Assembly (NCBI GenBank): GCA_964501985.1
Contig: CAZCVY010000001.1
Coordinates: 1-64,000, forward strand
Direction of reading: 5' to 3'
Length of the DNA: 64,000 bases
DNA from: Bog-366 sp964501985
Lineage (GTDB): Bacteria > Acidobacteriota > Terriglobia > UBA7540
Below, piece by piece: positions 17,545 to 26,044 of this stretch. The translations under genes were made by a program, and so were the position numbers. The notes beneath the pieces are model-generated. The model saw only the letters and a program-made list of their open reading frames with translations, was not told the origin of the DNA and searched no databases. Position 1 is the stretch's first letter, and each line of letters opens with the position of its first letter.

Positions 17545-17626
17545 CTCTCAGCACGCCGTCATTGGCGATTCGAGCGGCCATGCGAATTCGCGAGGCAAAT
17601 CGAGGAGGAGCCGGCATGGGGAAACG
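17545..17626 (+). repeat. Direct repeat, truncated copy of the serine hydrolase 5' region
   Basis: 82 bases that match 17868-17949 without gaps and with 10 mismatches, offset exactly 323 bases. The copy includes the GAGGAGGAG ribosome site and ATG (17616), but the reading frame stops after 12 codons (MGKRGDQSSRNE). It looks like a duplicated gene start left as a stub. Confidence 0.8.
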
Positions 17627-17666
17627 TGGAGACCAGAGTTCGCGAAATGAATGACAGAGAGGAATC

Positions 17667-17794
17667 CACCACCGAGACACGGAGACCACGGAGAAGGCGC
17701 AAAACAGATCGATGAATGAGTAATTTGGTTAGCCGCCACCTCAATCTTTCCATGCTGAAGTATTTCTCTCCGTGATCTCCGTGTCTCGGTGGTG
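17667..17794. repeat. 28-bp inverted repeat pair (CACCGAGACACGGAG type)
   Basis: Arms 17667-17694 and 17767-17794 are inverted copies of CACCACCGAGACACGGAGA-CCACGGAGA with one mismatch, about 72 bases apart. The element sits inside the 323-base duplicated segment upstream of the serine hydrolase. Together with the direct repeats it accounts for most of the 438-base spacer 17501-17938. Confidence 0.8.
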
Positions 17795-17938
17795 AATCTT
17801 CTCTCCTCGATTGAATCCCATCGAAATGATTCAAAATTCACATCCGCGGGTGTACACTTCCGCCGCCCTCTCAGCACGCCGTCGCTCCAGATTCCAACGG
17901 CCATGCGAATTCGCGGGGCAAATCGAGGAGGAGCAGGC

Positions 17939-19297
17939 ATGAGGAAACGGTGGGGTCAAGGTTTTGTGGTTTTTGTTTGGGTGATACTCCTGGCTGGCCT
18001 CGCCCAGTCGCAGGCTCCTACCCACCCCAAACCGAGTTCTCCGGGTGCGGCGCACGCCATGGTGGCAGTGGGCTCATTCGCAGCTCCGGAAGAGGTGGGG
18101 CTGTCGCCCGAGCGCCTGGCGCGGATTGCCAGCGCCATTCAGAAAAGCGTTGATGACGGGCGGATTGCGGGCGGCGTCAGCCTGGTGGCTCGACACGGCA
18201 AGATCGCTTACCTGCAAGCAGTGGGAATGGCGGACCGCGACGCGCACAAGCCCATGAGCACGGACACCATTTTCCGCATCTGCTCGATGTCAAAGCCCCT
18301 CACCAGCGTGGCAGTGATGATGCTTTACGAAGAGGGCCGCTTCATGCTGAGCGATCCTGTCTCCAACTATCTGCCGGAATTCAAGCATATGAAAGTTCTC
18401 GACCCGCCGTGGCCGCAGGACAAGACTTCTCCCCCCGGAGCGCTGGTGGATGCCAAGCGGCCCATCACGATCTTCAACCTGCTGACGCACACCTCCGGAC
18501 TGACTTATCAATGGAACGCCCGGCTCGGCAAGGCCTACCGCGATGCGGGCGTGGGCAGCGGCATCAAGCAGCAGGAGGGAACGATTGGCGACGGCGTCAA
18601 GAAACTGGCGGCCCTTCCTCTGCTGTTCCAGCCGGGAGACGACTGGGAATACAGCCTGGCGGATGACGTCCTGGGCCGCTTTGTGGAAGTGGTCTCGGGT
18701 ATGCCGTTCGATAAGTTTCTCGAGTCGCGCATATTCCAGCCGCTGGGGATGAAGGCTACGGGCTTCTTCCCTCCGGATGACAAAGTCTCGCGGCTCGCCA
18801 CCGCTTACGCGTACGACGAGCAGAAAGGGCTGCACCCGATTCTTGACGGTCAAGTGATGGGAGGTGACGGCGGGTTTCAGTACACGGCGGACTACCCGTA
18901 CCACGGTCCCCACACTTATTTCTCCGGGGGCGGCGGGCTCACTTCCACCGCCGAGGATTATTACCGCTTCTGCCAGATGATGTTGAATGGCGGCGAGCTG
19001 AACGGCACGCGCATCATCAGCCGCAAATCCGTCGAGTTGATGAGCCACAACCACGTGGTGGGCAAAGCCGATGGCGGCAATTACGGCCTGGGGTTCGGAA
19101 CTGTCGGTGAGCCCTCGCAGCTGACCGAACTCGGTTCGGTGGGTTCATTTGATTGGGGCGGGTTTTACTTCACCTCGTTCGTCATCGACCCTAAAGAAGA
19201 TATCGTGGTCGTCTTCATGGGGCAAATCAATCCGGCCGGAGATTTGAATCTCAGCAGCAAGGCGATAACGCTGGCTTACCAGGCGATCAAGGATTGA
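17939..19297 (+). CDS. Beta-lactamase-fold serine hydrolase (class C/esterase type)
   Basis: 452 residues starting at ATG 17939 (GAGGAGGAG upstream). A signal peptide (VVFVWVILLAGLAQSQA) directs export. The nucleophile motif is SMSK (Ser-116, Lys-119). The YxN motif position reads Tyr-238-Ser-Leu (YSLADD), so Asn is replaced. A C-terminal FSGGGGLTSTAEDY segment replaces the KTG-type motif. This places it with the serine beta-lactamase-like esterases and D-aminopeptidases, not with a resistance enzyme. An in-frame extension to 17789 reads through repeats and is rejected. A truncated copy of its 5' region lies 323 bases upstream. Confidence 0.85.
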   Translation: MRKRWGQGFVVFVWVILLAGLAQSQAPTHPKPSSPGAAHAMVAVGSFAAPEEVGLSPERLARIASAIQKSVDDGRIAGGVSLVARHGKIAYLQAVGMADRDAHKPMSTDTIFRICSMSKPLTSVAVMMLYEEGRFMLSDPVSNYLPEFKHMKVLDPPWPQDKTSPPGALVDAKRPITIFNLLTHTSGLTYQWNARLGKAYRDAGVGSGIKQQEGTIGDGVKKLAALPLLFQPGDDWEYSLADDVLGRFVEVVSGMPFDKFLESRIFQPLGMKATGFFPPDDKVSRLATAYAYDEQKGLHPILDGQVMGGDGGFQYTADYPYHGPHTYFSGGGGLTSTAEDYYRFCQMMLNGGELNGTRIISRKSVELMSHNHVVGKADGGNYGLGFGTVGEPSQLTELGSVGSFDWGGFYFTSFVIDPKEDIVVVFMGQINPAGDLNLSSKAITLAYQAIKD

Positions 19298-19371
19298 GGA
19301 GGCGCGGTTACATCGCGGAATTACGCAGGAAGCAATCTTATTCGGAATCATACAACTCAAGGAGCAGAACA

Positions 19372-20544
19372 ATGTTTAATACCAATTCGTCTTCTTTCGG
19401 CCGTCGCGCGATGGCCAAAAGCGCTTTGCTCGGCGGCGCTTCATTTCTATTAGGCGCGCCAGGCGCCGCACGTGCGGAAGGCCCGGCTGCCAGCCCAGCA
19501 CAACTCAACGTGCGCGATTTCGGCGCCACCGGTGACGGTAAGACCGACGACACGAAGGCCATTCAGCGCGCCCTCGACGCCGCCGGAGAAGCTCAAGGAA
19601 CGGTCTTCGTGGGGCCCGGCGTGTATCTCTGCGCTGACCTCCTGATGCGCAAGAACACGGCGCTGGTGGGCGTTCCCACCTGGGACTATCACGGCGGCAG
19701 TGGAACGGTTCTGCGGCTCGTGGATGGCTCGGCGAAGTGCCTCATCAACATTGCGGGGGCTTGGGGCGCGACCATCGATGGGCTTAGTTTCGATGGCGCT
19801 CGCCTGGGCAAGGGCGTGCATGGAATCTTTCTCGACAAGCCGGACTATGGGAAGCGCGAGGACTGCTTCCGCATCGAGCGCTGCCAGGTGGTGCGCTTCA
19901 CAGGAGACGGAGTGAGCCTGGCGCACGCGTGGTGTTTTTCCGTCCGGCACTCGATGTTCGGTTATAACCGGGGAGACGGCCTGCGGCTGCGCGGCTGGGA
20001 CGCGTTCGTCAGCGACAACTGGTTTTCCGGAAACGAAGGCGCGGGCTTTGGCGCCCACGACGAAAATGCTTCTGTGACCCTCACGGCCAATCGCATTGAA
20101 TGGAATGGGAAGGAAAATATTTTGGTCACCGGCGGCGACGGCTACCAGATTACCGGGAATTTTCTTGACCGCGCCGGGACCTGCGGAATCGCTTTGCGCA
20201 ACGGCCGCCGGCCTTGCGTGCAGATGACCATTACCGGCAATTTCTTGAAGCGCAGCGGCAAGCTGGCCGACGCCGCAAGTTTCGATTCGTCGCATCTTCT
20301 GATCGAAGGTGCGCGAGGCGTCACTTGCGTGGGCAACAACCTTCAGGCGTGGCGCGACGACGGGCCCGAGGGCGCGTGGAGCCCGTCCTACGGCATCATT
20401 TGCAAGAACCTTCAGAACTGCGTCATTACCAACAACGTGCTGCACGAAGCCGCCCTTCGGCAGCTTATTTTGGACCAGGGCGGCCACGGCGAGGGTGTCG
20501 TGCTGAAGGATAATCCGGGGAGCCTGTTCAAGGTTCCGGCTTAG
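19372..20544 (+). CDS. Exported pectate-lyase-superfamily beta-helix protein
   Basis: 390 residues from ATG 19372 (AAGGAG 9 bases upstream). The N-terminus (GRRAMAKSALLGGASFLLGAPGAARA) has an arginine pair and hydrophobic stretch, probably a Tat or Sec signal. LNVRDFGATGDGKTDDTKAIQRAL is the conserved opening of the pectate lyase 3/GH28-type beta-helix domain, and the remainder consists of helix rungs (NRIEWNGKENILVTGGDGYQITGN). It follows the serine hydrolase by 74 bases. The family includes lyases and depolymerases of polysaccharides; the substrate is unknown. Confidence 0.8.
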   Translation: MFNTNSSSFGRRAMAKSALLGGASFLLGAPGAARAEGPAASPAQLNVRDFGATGDGKTDDTKAIQRALDAAGEAQGTVFVGPGVYLCADLLMRKNTALVGVPTWDYHGGSGTVLRLVDGSAKCLINIAGAWGATIDGLSFDGARLGKGVHGIFLDKPDYGKREDCFRIERCQVVRFTGDGVSLAHAWCFSVRHSMFGYNRGDGLRLRGWDAFVSDNWFSGNEGAGFGAHDENASVTLTANRIEWNGKENILVTGGDGYQITGNFLDRAGTCGIALRNGRRPCVQMTITGNFLKRSGKLADAASFDSSHLLIEGARGVTCVGNNLQAWRDDGPEGAWSPSYGIICKNLQNCVITNNVLHEAALRQLILDQGGHGEGVVLKDNPGSLFKVPA

Positions 20545-20551
20545 CCTTCTG

Positions 20552-21577
20552 CTACTGCTTCGGCGGCGTTGAGCCCTGACTGGCCGGGACCGTCGTGTGA
20601 CTCGGCGTCGCGGCAGTTCGATGTTGCCACCCAGCAGGGTGGGCGGCCGTGGCAGGCGCGTGGTTCTGCGCCGTTGGGTTGCGATTCGGCGTCGTCGAGT
20701 TGCCACCCGCTGCTACCGTCGTGCCGGTCGGCGCGGGGGAAGTGCTGGTCTCGGTCAGAAACTCATTGTTCGACGTCGTGGGAGTACTCTTCTCGCTCAC
20801 GGACTCATTGTTCCACGCCGTGGGACTACTTTTCTCACTCTCGGACTCATTGTGACGTGTGGTCGAGACCTCAGCCGATCTTGTCGGGGCCCGGTTCTGT
20901 GCCGTGGCCGAGGGGCTCACCGAGTTTGGCCTCAAAGGCACCTCGTAGATGGTGCACCTCAGCGGTTTAGCAACGTGTTCGTTGAGCGACCAGAGTTGTT
21001 CGGGTGTGCAGTGTCCCCCCTCAACTCGCTGGCACGATAAGGCGCCCTCGGAGGACTCCAAGGTCAAGGTGCGAATGGATGCAAGCACGGGGTGTTCGTT
21101 ACTCTTCTCCACCATTCTTCGGGAGAGCTCATTGACCTCCCACTCCCGGCACGGACGCCTTTCCGGGCCCATGCATCTCAACCGGTCGACCGACCCCTGC
21201 GACGTGCCCGCGAATTCCCGTGCTACGTTCGCATCGTGGCCCGACTCTTCGGCCTCTCGCTGTTCATACACTGCTGATGGCCACTTATCCCTGTCCCTGC
21301 GATCGTCGCCAAACCTCTCGGCGTGCGCGTCGCCATCCGGGCGCTGCCAGGGTCCCGTACCATCCCAATAGAGGACGGCTTTGGGTACCGGTTTCGCGGC
21401 CGGTTTTGCAATTGAACTCTCCGTCGGTTTTGCCGCTGGCTTTGCTGCTGGTTTTGCTGCCGGAGTCGCTGCTGGAGTTACTGCTGGAGTCGAAGTGGCT
21501 GTCGGAGTCGTTTGCCCCATGACATTTAACACTACTAAAAAGGAAATAACTACGGTTGCCGTCGCGATTCGCTTCAT
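20552..21577 (-). CDS. Low-complexity secreted protein
   Basis: 341 residues from ATG 21577 (GGGAGG upstream). After a signal peptide (MKRIATATVVISFLVVLNVMG) comes a Thr/Pro/Ala/Lys linker with AAKPAAKPAAKP repeats, a charged middle domain of about 130 residues with six Cys, and a C-terminal Ser/Thr/Asn-rich tail with three imperfect copies of a 14-residue unit (NNESVSEKSTPTTS type). No known domain is recognised. The extension to 21673 lacks a ribosome site. Confidence 0.6.
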   Translation of the reverse strand: MKRIATATVVISFLVVLNVMGQTTPTATSTPAVTPAATPAAKPAAKPAAKPTESSIAKPAAKPVPKAVLYWDGTGPWQRPDGDAHAERFGDDRRDRDKWPSAVYEQREAEESGHDANVAREFAGTSQGSVDRLRCMGPERRPCREWEVNELSRRMVEKSNEHPVLASIRTLTLESSEGALSCQRVEGGHCTPEQLWSLNEHVAKPLRCTIYEVPLRPNSVSPSATAQNRAPTRSAEVSTTRHNESESEKSSPTAWNNESVSEKSTPTTSNNEFLTETSTSPAPTGTTVAAGGNSTTPNRNPTAQNHAPATAAHPAGWQHRTAATPSHTTVPASQGSTPPKQ

Positions 21578-21698
21578 TCCTGCCTCCCCCTGAGATAAGT
21601 CTGTCGACCGACGAGGGCGTTTAGCGCCATCGCCACCGCCGAAGGGCCGATTCCAAGTCGGGCTCGAGTGCAACGCAAAGTACCACCCTACTCTCGTG

Positions 21699-21726
21699 AC
21701 TATAGCGCAGGCGGGAATTTGGGCAA
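21699..21726 (-). promoter_or_regulatory. Sigma-70-like promoter for the low-complexity secreted protein
   Basis: On the minus strand TTGCCC (21726-21721), 16-base spacer, TATAGT (21704-21699), 122 bases upstream of the chosen ATG. A good -10 and moderate -35. Confidence 0.45.
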
Positions 21727-21771
21727 GATTACTGACGTACTAGGACAAAAAGGGGCAACGGTTTCCCCAGC

Positions 21772-23586
21772 TTACCTCGGGATGCGAGCGATATTGGAGT
21801 ATGCGGATTCACCCGCTTCGTTCAGCGCCCGCACGCGGTAACAGACCAGTTGGCCAGATGGCGCGCCGGCATCGCGATAAGACCTGGCGTCCGCAGAAAG
21901 CTTGGCAACACGTTCCCACGCGCCGTGGTTACCGCTGCGGCGCTCTACCGCCACGCCGGTTGTCCCGCCGCCGTGCACTTCCCACGATAGGTCGATGGCG
22001 GTTCCGGAAGCACGGACGCCGAGCGAACTCGGCGTCTCGGGAAGCTGATCCCAGTCGAAATAGTCTTCGTCCGCGATGGCCATCACACTGTCGCGTACGG
22101 GTACGCCAACCAGCGTATCGGTTGTGCCGCTTTTCCACGTGAGCGGCCGGATCTCGCCCGAAACCACGTCGATGAGCGCCGGGCGTTTGATGCCGGAATT
22201 CTTCAGCGTCAGCGTGGCGGCGAGCGGCGGGAAAACATTTCCGGGATTGCTGTGCGCGGCCATCCAGTAGGCGACGATGGCTTTGCCGGATGGCCGCCGG
22301 AAGCCGTATGCCAGAAACGCTGCTTCCGCCTGGCGGCGAAGGCCGGGGATATCGCTCGACTGGATCTCAACTTCCCGGTCAAGCTTGGTGTCGGAGAAAA
22401 GCGCGTTCACGTTTTGATAGGCGGCAAAAACCGGGCGCGGCGTGAAATCGTCCGGCAGGTAACGCAAGCCGTGGATGAAGCCGAAATCGTCGTACTCGTT
22501 CGCGTCCGTGCCGGAGGCCAGCAGCCAGACAAACGTCTTTACGCCCGCGGCCCAGTTGTAGAGAAGGCCGCGCGGGATGTACTTGGCCTGGACGGATTCG
22601 TCGCTGCCCGTCCAGCTCGGGATGGAATTGAATTCATCGTCCCAGAAGACGATGTCCTTGTGAATGCCGGGGTAGTTGCGAACCAATTCCCGAAGTTTGG
22701 CGGGCGACTCCAAACCGTACGCGCCGCCATCCATCGCCTCGGGGTTGAGATTCTGGCCGTAGCCCGGGTAAGTGTGGTAGTCGAACACATCAATTCCCGA
22801 CGCGCACTGGCAGGCGTCGAGCGCGCGCTGGGCGAAGTCGCGGTTGGGGTCGGCTTGGCCCCCAAAAATCACCTTGGCGTCGGGATCGGTTTTGTGCACC
22901 GCGGGAATGAACGCCTTCAGCAAGCGCCCGAACTGCTCGGGGTTTCCCCAGGGGTTCCAGTAGCCGATGTCCTCCTCGTTCCACAGCGCGTAGTAATGAA
23001 TGCGCCCGCGGAAGTGGTTCACCATCCAGCGGACATACTTCGTAAAGGCGTCAATCTGCTCGGGCGTGGTGGGCGGCCAGAAGATCGAATAGAGACTGCG
23101 GTCGTCGTTGTGGACCGTGCCGGGCGCGGGCGTGATCTGATCAGGCTTCTTTCCCGCGGGCCCTGTGTACATGGGATTGCCATAGTGGAGTTGCACTTGC
23201 ACGTCCACGCCGTTGTCGACCAGCGAGTCCACGTAGTCTTCCACGTCCGGCGCAACCGCGTAGACGCCGCGCTTCTGCTCGACCCAGTCCCAACTGGTGA
23301 AGTCGGAACTGTTCTCGTACTGGCCAATGCGAATCCACTTGGCGCCGGCGTCGAACATGCGCGTCCACCACCAGCGGTTCCAGGGAAGGTATGGCGCGCG
23401 GGGGAGGTCGGAATTGATGCCAAAGCCGTCGTGAATTTGAGACGAGCGCTTAGGGGGGACGCGGTCCGGTAAAGTCCCCGTTCGCTGGGCTGCGGCGCGG
23501 ACCGCGGGGAACACGAGACAAAAAGTTACCAACGAAAGGACGAGAGATGTTCGATGGAAGGGACTGTCAGGGTTCGAGAGTTGCAC
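21772..23586 (-). CDS. Secreted clan GH-A glycoside hydrolase with C-terminal Fn3 domain
   Basis: 604 residues from GTG 23586, chosen because AGGAG lies 7 bases upstream and a signal peptide (TSLVLSLVTFCLVFPAVRAAA) follows; an ATG at 23712 in the same frame has no site. The catalytic barrel shows the acid/base motif YYALWNEED and a likely nucleophile Glu in FWDDEFNS, as in GH39/GH5-like clan A enzymes. The final 95 residues (VRASGTAIDLSWEVHGGGTT to YRVRALNEAGES) are a fibronectin type III domain. It probably cleaves a plant or microbial polysaccharide outside the cytoplasm. Confidence 0.75.
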   Translation of the reverse strand: MQLSNPDSPFHRTSLVLSLVTFCLVFPAVRAAAQRTGTLPDRVPPKRSSQIHDGFGINSDLPRAPYLPWNRWWWTRMFDAGAKWIRIGQYENSSDFTSWDWVEQKRGVYAVAPDVEDYVDSLVDNGVDVQVQLHYGNPMYTGPAGKKPDQITPAPGTVHNDDRSLYSIFWPPTTPEQIDAFTKYVRWMVNHFRGRIHYYALWNEEDIGYWNPWGNPEQFGRLLKAFIPAVHKTDPDAKVIFGGQADPNRDFAQRALDACQCASGIDVFDYHTYPGYGQNLNPEAMDGGAYGLESPAKLRELVRNYPGIHKDIVFWDDEFNSIPSWTGSDESVQAKYIPRGLLYNWAAGVKTFVWLLASGTDANEYDDFGFIHGLRYLPDDFTPRPVFAAYQNVNALFSDTKLDREVEIQSSDIPGLRRQAEAAFLAYGFRRPSGKAIVAYWMAAHSNPGNVFPPLAATLTLKNSGIKRPALIDVVSGEIRPLTWKSGTTDTLVGVPVRDSVMAIADEDYFDWDQLPETPSSLGVRASGTAIDLSWEVHGGGTTGVAVERRSGNHGAWERVAKLSADARSYRDAGAPSGQLVCYRVRALNEAGESAYSNIARIPR

Positions 23587-23739
23587 CAGGCTTCTCCTGT
23601 GAGGTGAATGAATCCGAGCGGACAGCTTGAGCACGAGAATGCTGGCGTAACGCCGGCCACCAGCCGGGACAGGCGCAGCCAACATGGCGGCGATAGGTTT
23701 CGCTGAATACACTGCCGCGTGGCCGATGGACCCATCTTC

Positions 23740-24621
23740 TCAGACCGTGAGTTTGTGCAGGTACTCGTAGCTGATCCTGGCGCTTTCGAGCGAGTCGCGG
23801 TCGCACTCGTCCTGCTCGACGTAGTAGTGCTGCATCCCGCCTTTGCGCGCGGACTTGAAGATGCGAGGCCAATCGATGACTCCCCTGCCGACCTCGGTAA
23901 ACGCGCCCGGACGATCGTCGCCGCCGGTGCTGGGCGGAAAGCCGGGCTTCAGGTCCTTGATGTGAAGCTGGATGAACCGCCCGGGAAAGCGATTGAAGTA
24001 GTCCACCGGATCTTTGCCGGCGCGCACGCACCAAAAGCAATCGAGTTGGAAGTTGGCAAGCTTGGGATCGGTGCGGCGCAGGAGTTCGTCATATTCGATC
24101 ACGCCATCGACGCTGGCGAAATCGAAATTATGGCCGTGGTAAAAGAAATGGCCGCCGGCCTTGTTCACGGCCTCGCCCACGTGGTTAAACCACTCGGCAT
24201 CGCGCTTGATGGCGTCGAGGGATTGCCGGTCCTTGTCGTCGAGGCTCGCGAGTCCGATGTAGGTGATGCCGCACTCGCGCGCGTCGGCGATGCTTTTGTC
24301 GAGATGGGTTTTGAGTTGTTCCTCCTCGTAATGCAGGCTGAGCGGGCGCAGGCCATCGGCGTTGAGCATCCGTTTGAGTTCCGCCGGCTTCTTGCCGTAG
24401 AAATCCGTGGTCCCACCGAGCTCCACGTCCTTGTATCCAATCTCGGCCACGCGCTTGAACGTACCCTCCAAATCCTTTTCCAGATGGTCGCGGACGGTGT
24501 AGAGCTGAAGTCCGACCGGCAATCCACAGGGATTCGCGGCAAGTTGGGGCACGCCCGATGCCGCCACCGCGCCCATTCCAAGAGTAGCGCGCACGATGAA
24601 GTCTCTTCGATTCAGGTCCAT
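23740..24621 (-). CDS. Tat-exported TIM-barrel sugar isomerase/epimerase
   Basis: 293 residues. A twin-arginine signal (NRRDFIVRATLGMGAVAASG) precedes an AP-endonuclease-2-type TIM barrel: VGLQLYTVRDHLEKD, FYHGHNFDF (metal His), FQLDCFW and FIQLHIKDLK, with a C-terminal YVEQDE Glu. These are the ligands used by xylose-isomerase-like sugar epimerases. It is transcribed towards the GH-A glycosidase and may act on its products. A well-spaced promoter lies directly upstream. Confidence 0.85.
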   Translation of the reverse strand: MDLNRRDFIVRATLGMGAVAASGVPQLAANPCGLPVGLQLYTVRDHLEKDLEGTFKRVAEIGYKDVELGGTTDFYGKKPAELKRMLNADGLRPLSLHYEEEQLKTHLDKSIADARECGITYIGLASLDDKDRQSLDAIKRDAEWFNHVGEAVNKAGGHFFYHGHNFDFASVDGVIEYDELLRRTDPKLANFQLDCFWCVRAGKDPVDYFNRFPGRFIQLHIKDLKPGFPPSTGGDDRPGAFTEVGRGVIDWPRIFKSARKGGMQHYYVEQDECDRDSLESARISYEYLHKLTV

Positions 24622-24647
24622 GATTTTGTTTCTCTCCTCGGCGAATG

Positions 24648-24676
24648 GTTGTATCCATAGAGGAACTTTGTGTCAA
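24648..24676 (-). promoter_or_regulatory. Consensus sigma-70 promoter of the Tat TIM-barrel gene
   Basis: On the minus strand TTGACA (24676-24671), 17-base spacer, TACAAC (24653-24648), 27 bases before the ATG at 24621. Confidence 0.65.
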
Positions 24677-24929
24677 GGGGAATTCCGGATTGCCATCCGC
24701 CCCTTTTGTGGCTTGCCGCGAGAACGGCGCGCAGGGGCCGATGCCGCAACCGTCGCATGGCGGGTCGGGACGAACTGCATGTGGCGCGTGACTCAAAGGT
24801 GAATGAAGCGATCCCCGAGCGTAGCGTAGCGCCCGCAATTCGACCCAGTGGCCTATCGAGTACCATAGCGCTTGCCCGCAGGAGCACCCGTCTCGGCGCA
24901 GAGTTTGGAGACAAGATTGCCTGCCTATA

Positions 24930-25345
24930 GGTTGGTCGAGTGAAATCGCGCACCCTCGACGGGGTGGAAAAAGCCGCTCCTGCGCGCCGGAAGTCGCGAG
25001 AGGAAGGGACGAATTGGCCCTCCGAAAGCCAGCAAAGCGACATTTTATCGATGCCAATCGAGCCCACTCGCCAAAATAAAAAAGATGTCGAAAATGAAGG
25101 GTGGTCCCACTAAGTTGATGAAAACAAGCGGACAAATTTCTGACAAAATGGCTGAAGCCACCAAGCATTTGAAAACACAATAGTTATAGAAAATAGCCGA
25201 TTAATTCTAGAAAGCAAAGTTAGTTACTTCTATTTTTGACCCGAAATACTCCCCGTTTTATCGCTCCATTCCCACTACCCGGGTAACTAACAGAAAATAA
25301 TGGCCTTATAGCTACAACCTCTGCCGTATCCGAATAAGTAACTGA
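24930..25345 (+). pseudogene. Decayed ORF with V-x-E-N-K peptide repeats
   Basis: Part of the 1.07-kb spacer 24622-25690. One plus-strand frame is open from a stop near 24930 to 25113 without an ATG, and ends in KKDVENEGWSH then a stop. Beyond the stop, further degenerate words with the same theme can be read (VDENKR, AFENT, VIENS, VTNRK, VTENKS) until about 25345. This is what a C-terminal short-repeat protein would look like after decay. The DNA is clearly more AT-rich than its surroundings. The rest of the spacer (24622-24930 and 25346-25690) holds nothing recognisable. Confidence 0.35.
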
Positions 25346-25690
25346 AAATAAGTCGCTTAGTGGAGGACTAGGTTGCGCCCAAGCGAGCGTAGCCCGGTCC
25401 CCCGTTTTTTGGAGTCGCGTCTCCTATCTCGCCCATTCCGTCCGTGAAGACCTCCGCTGTAAAGAGACGGAGTGCCGGCCCGGCGGTAATTCGTCCGCGC
25501 CGTCTGCGCCGTCTGAAAGTGTGTGGCCAGTAGCGTCCGACCCGCCGGCGAAACATCTTCAGGCTCTCCCCGTTTGCCCAGCACCGCATGGGGAGAACTG
25601 GAGGCAGCCTTGCCGTGAAGCGCGGCCCTACGTTCTTTAAAAAAGACTTGCTCTCGCAAAGAATTCGCGGCATCTTACCCTAAGAACACT

Positions 25691-26032
25691 ATGGGAGAGA
25701 AGCAACCCAGTCCCGGCGAACTCCTTCGCGACACGCTTGACATGCTTATCTTGAAGACCCTCAAGCGGGGCGAAATGCACGGCTACGCCATCGCCGAATC
25801 CATCGAGCTGCTTTCGGAAGAGGATTTGCGCATTGAGGAGGGCGCGCTCTATCCGGCGCTGCACCGGCTGGAAGTGCGCGGCTGGCTGGTATCGGAATGG
25901 GGAGTGTCAGAGAAGAAGCGCCGCGCCAAGTTTTACCGGCTCACCCCGGCCGGGCGAAAACAGTTGGTGGCGGAGACGGCCCATTGGCACCGGATGTCAA
26001 CCGCGATCGCCCGCATCATGGAGACCGCGTGA
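25691..26032 (+). CDS. PadR family transcriptional regulator
   Basis: 113 residues with the PadR winged-helix signature: LDMLILKTLKRGEMHGYAIAESI, then EGALYPALHRLEVRGWLVSEW and KFYRLTPAGRKQL. A dimerising C-terminal helix follows. It sits 12 bases before the permease gene; this PadR-plus-permease pairing is a hallmark of acidobacterial genomes, where PadR is presumed to control the permease. Confidence 0.9.
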   Translation: MGEKQPSPGELLRDTLDMLILKTLKRGEMHGYAIAESIELLSEEDLRIEEGALYPALHRLEVRGWLVSEWGVSEKKRRAKFYRLTPAGRKQLVAETAHWHRMSTAIARIMETA

Positions 26033-26044
26033 AGCGTGAGGTGA

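Noticed and set aside
24185..25180. 331-codon minus-strand frame upstream of the Tat TIM-barrel gene
   Set aside because: It overlaps that gene out of frame, spans its consensus promoter and matches no domain.
25357..25659. 100-codon minus-strand frame before padR
   Set aside because: No ribosome site, biased low-complexity composition, and a competing frame of equal length in the same place.
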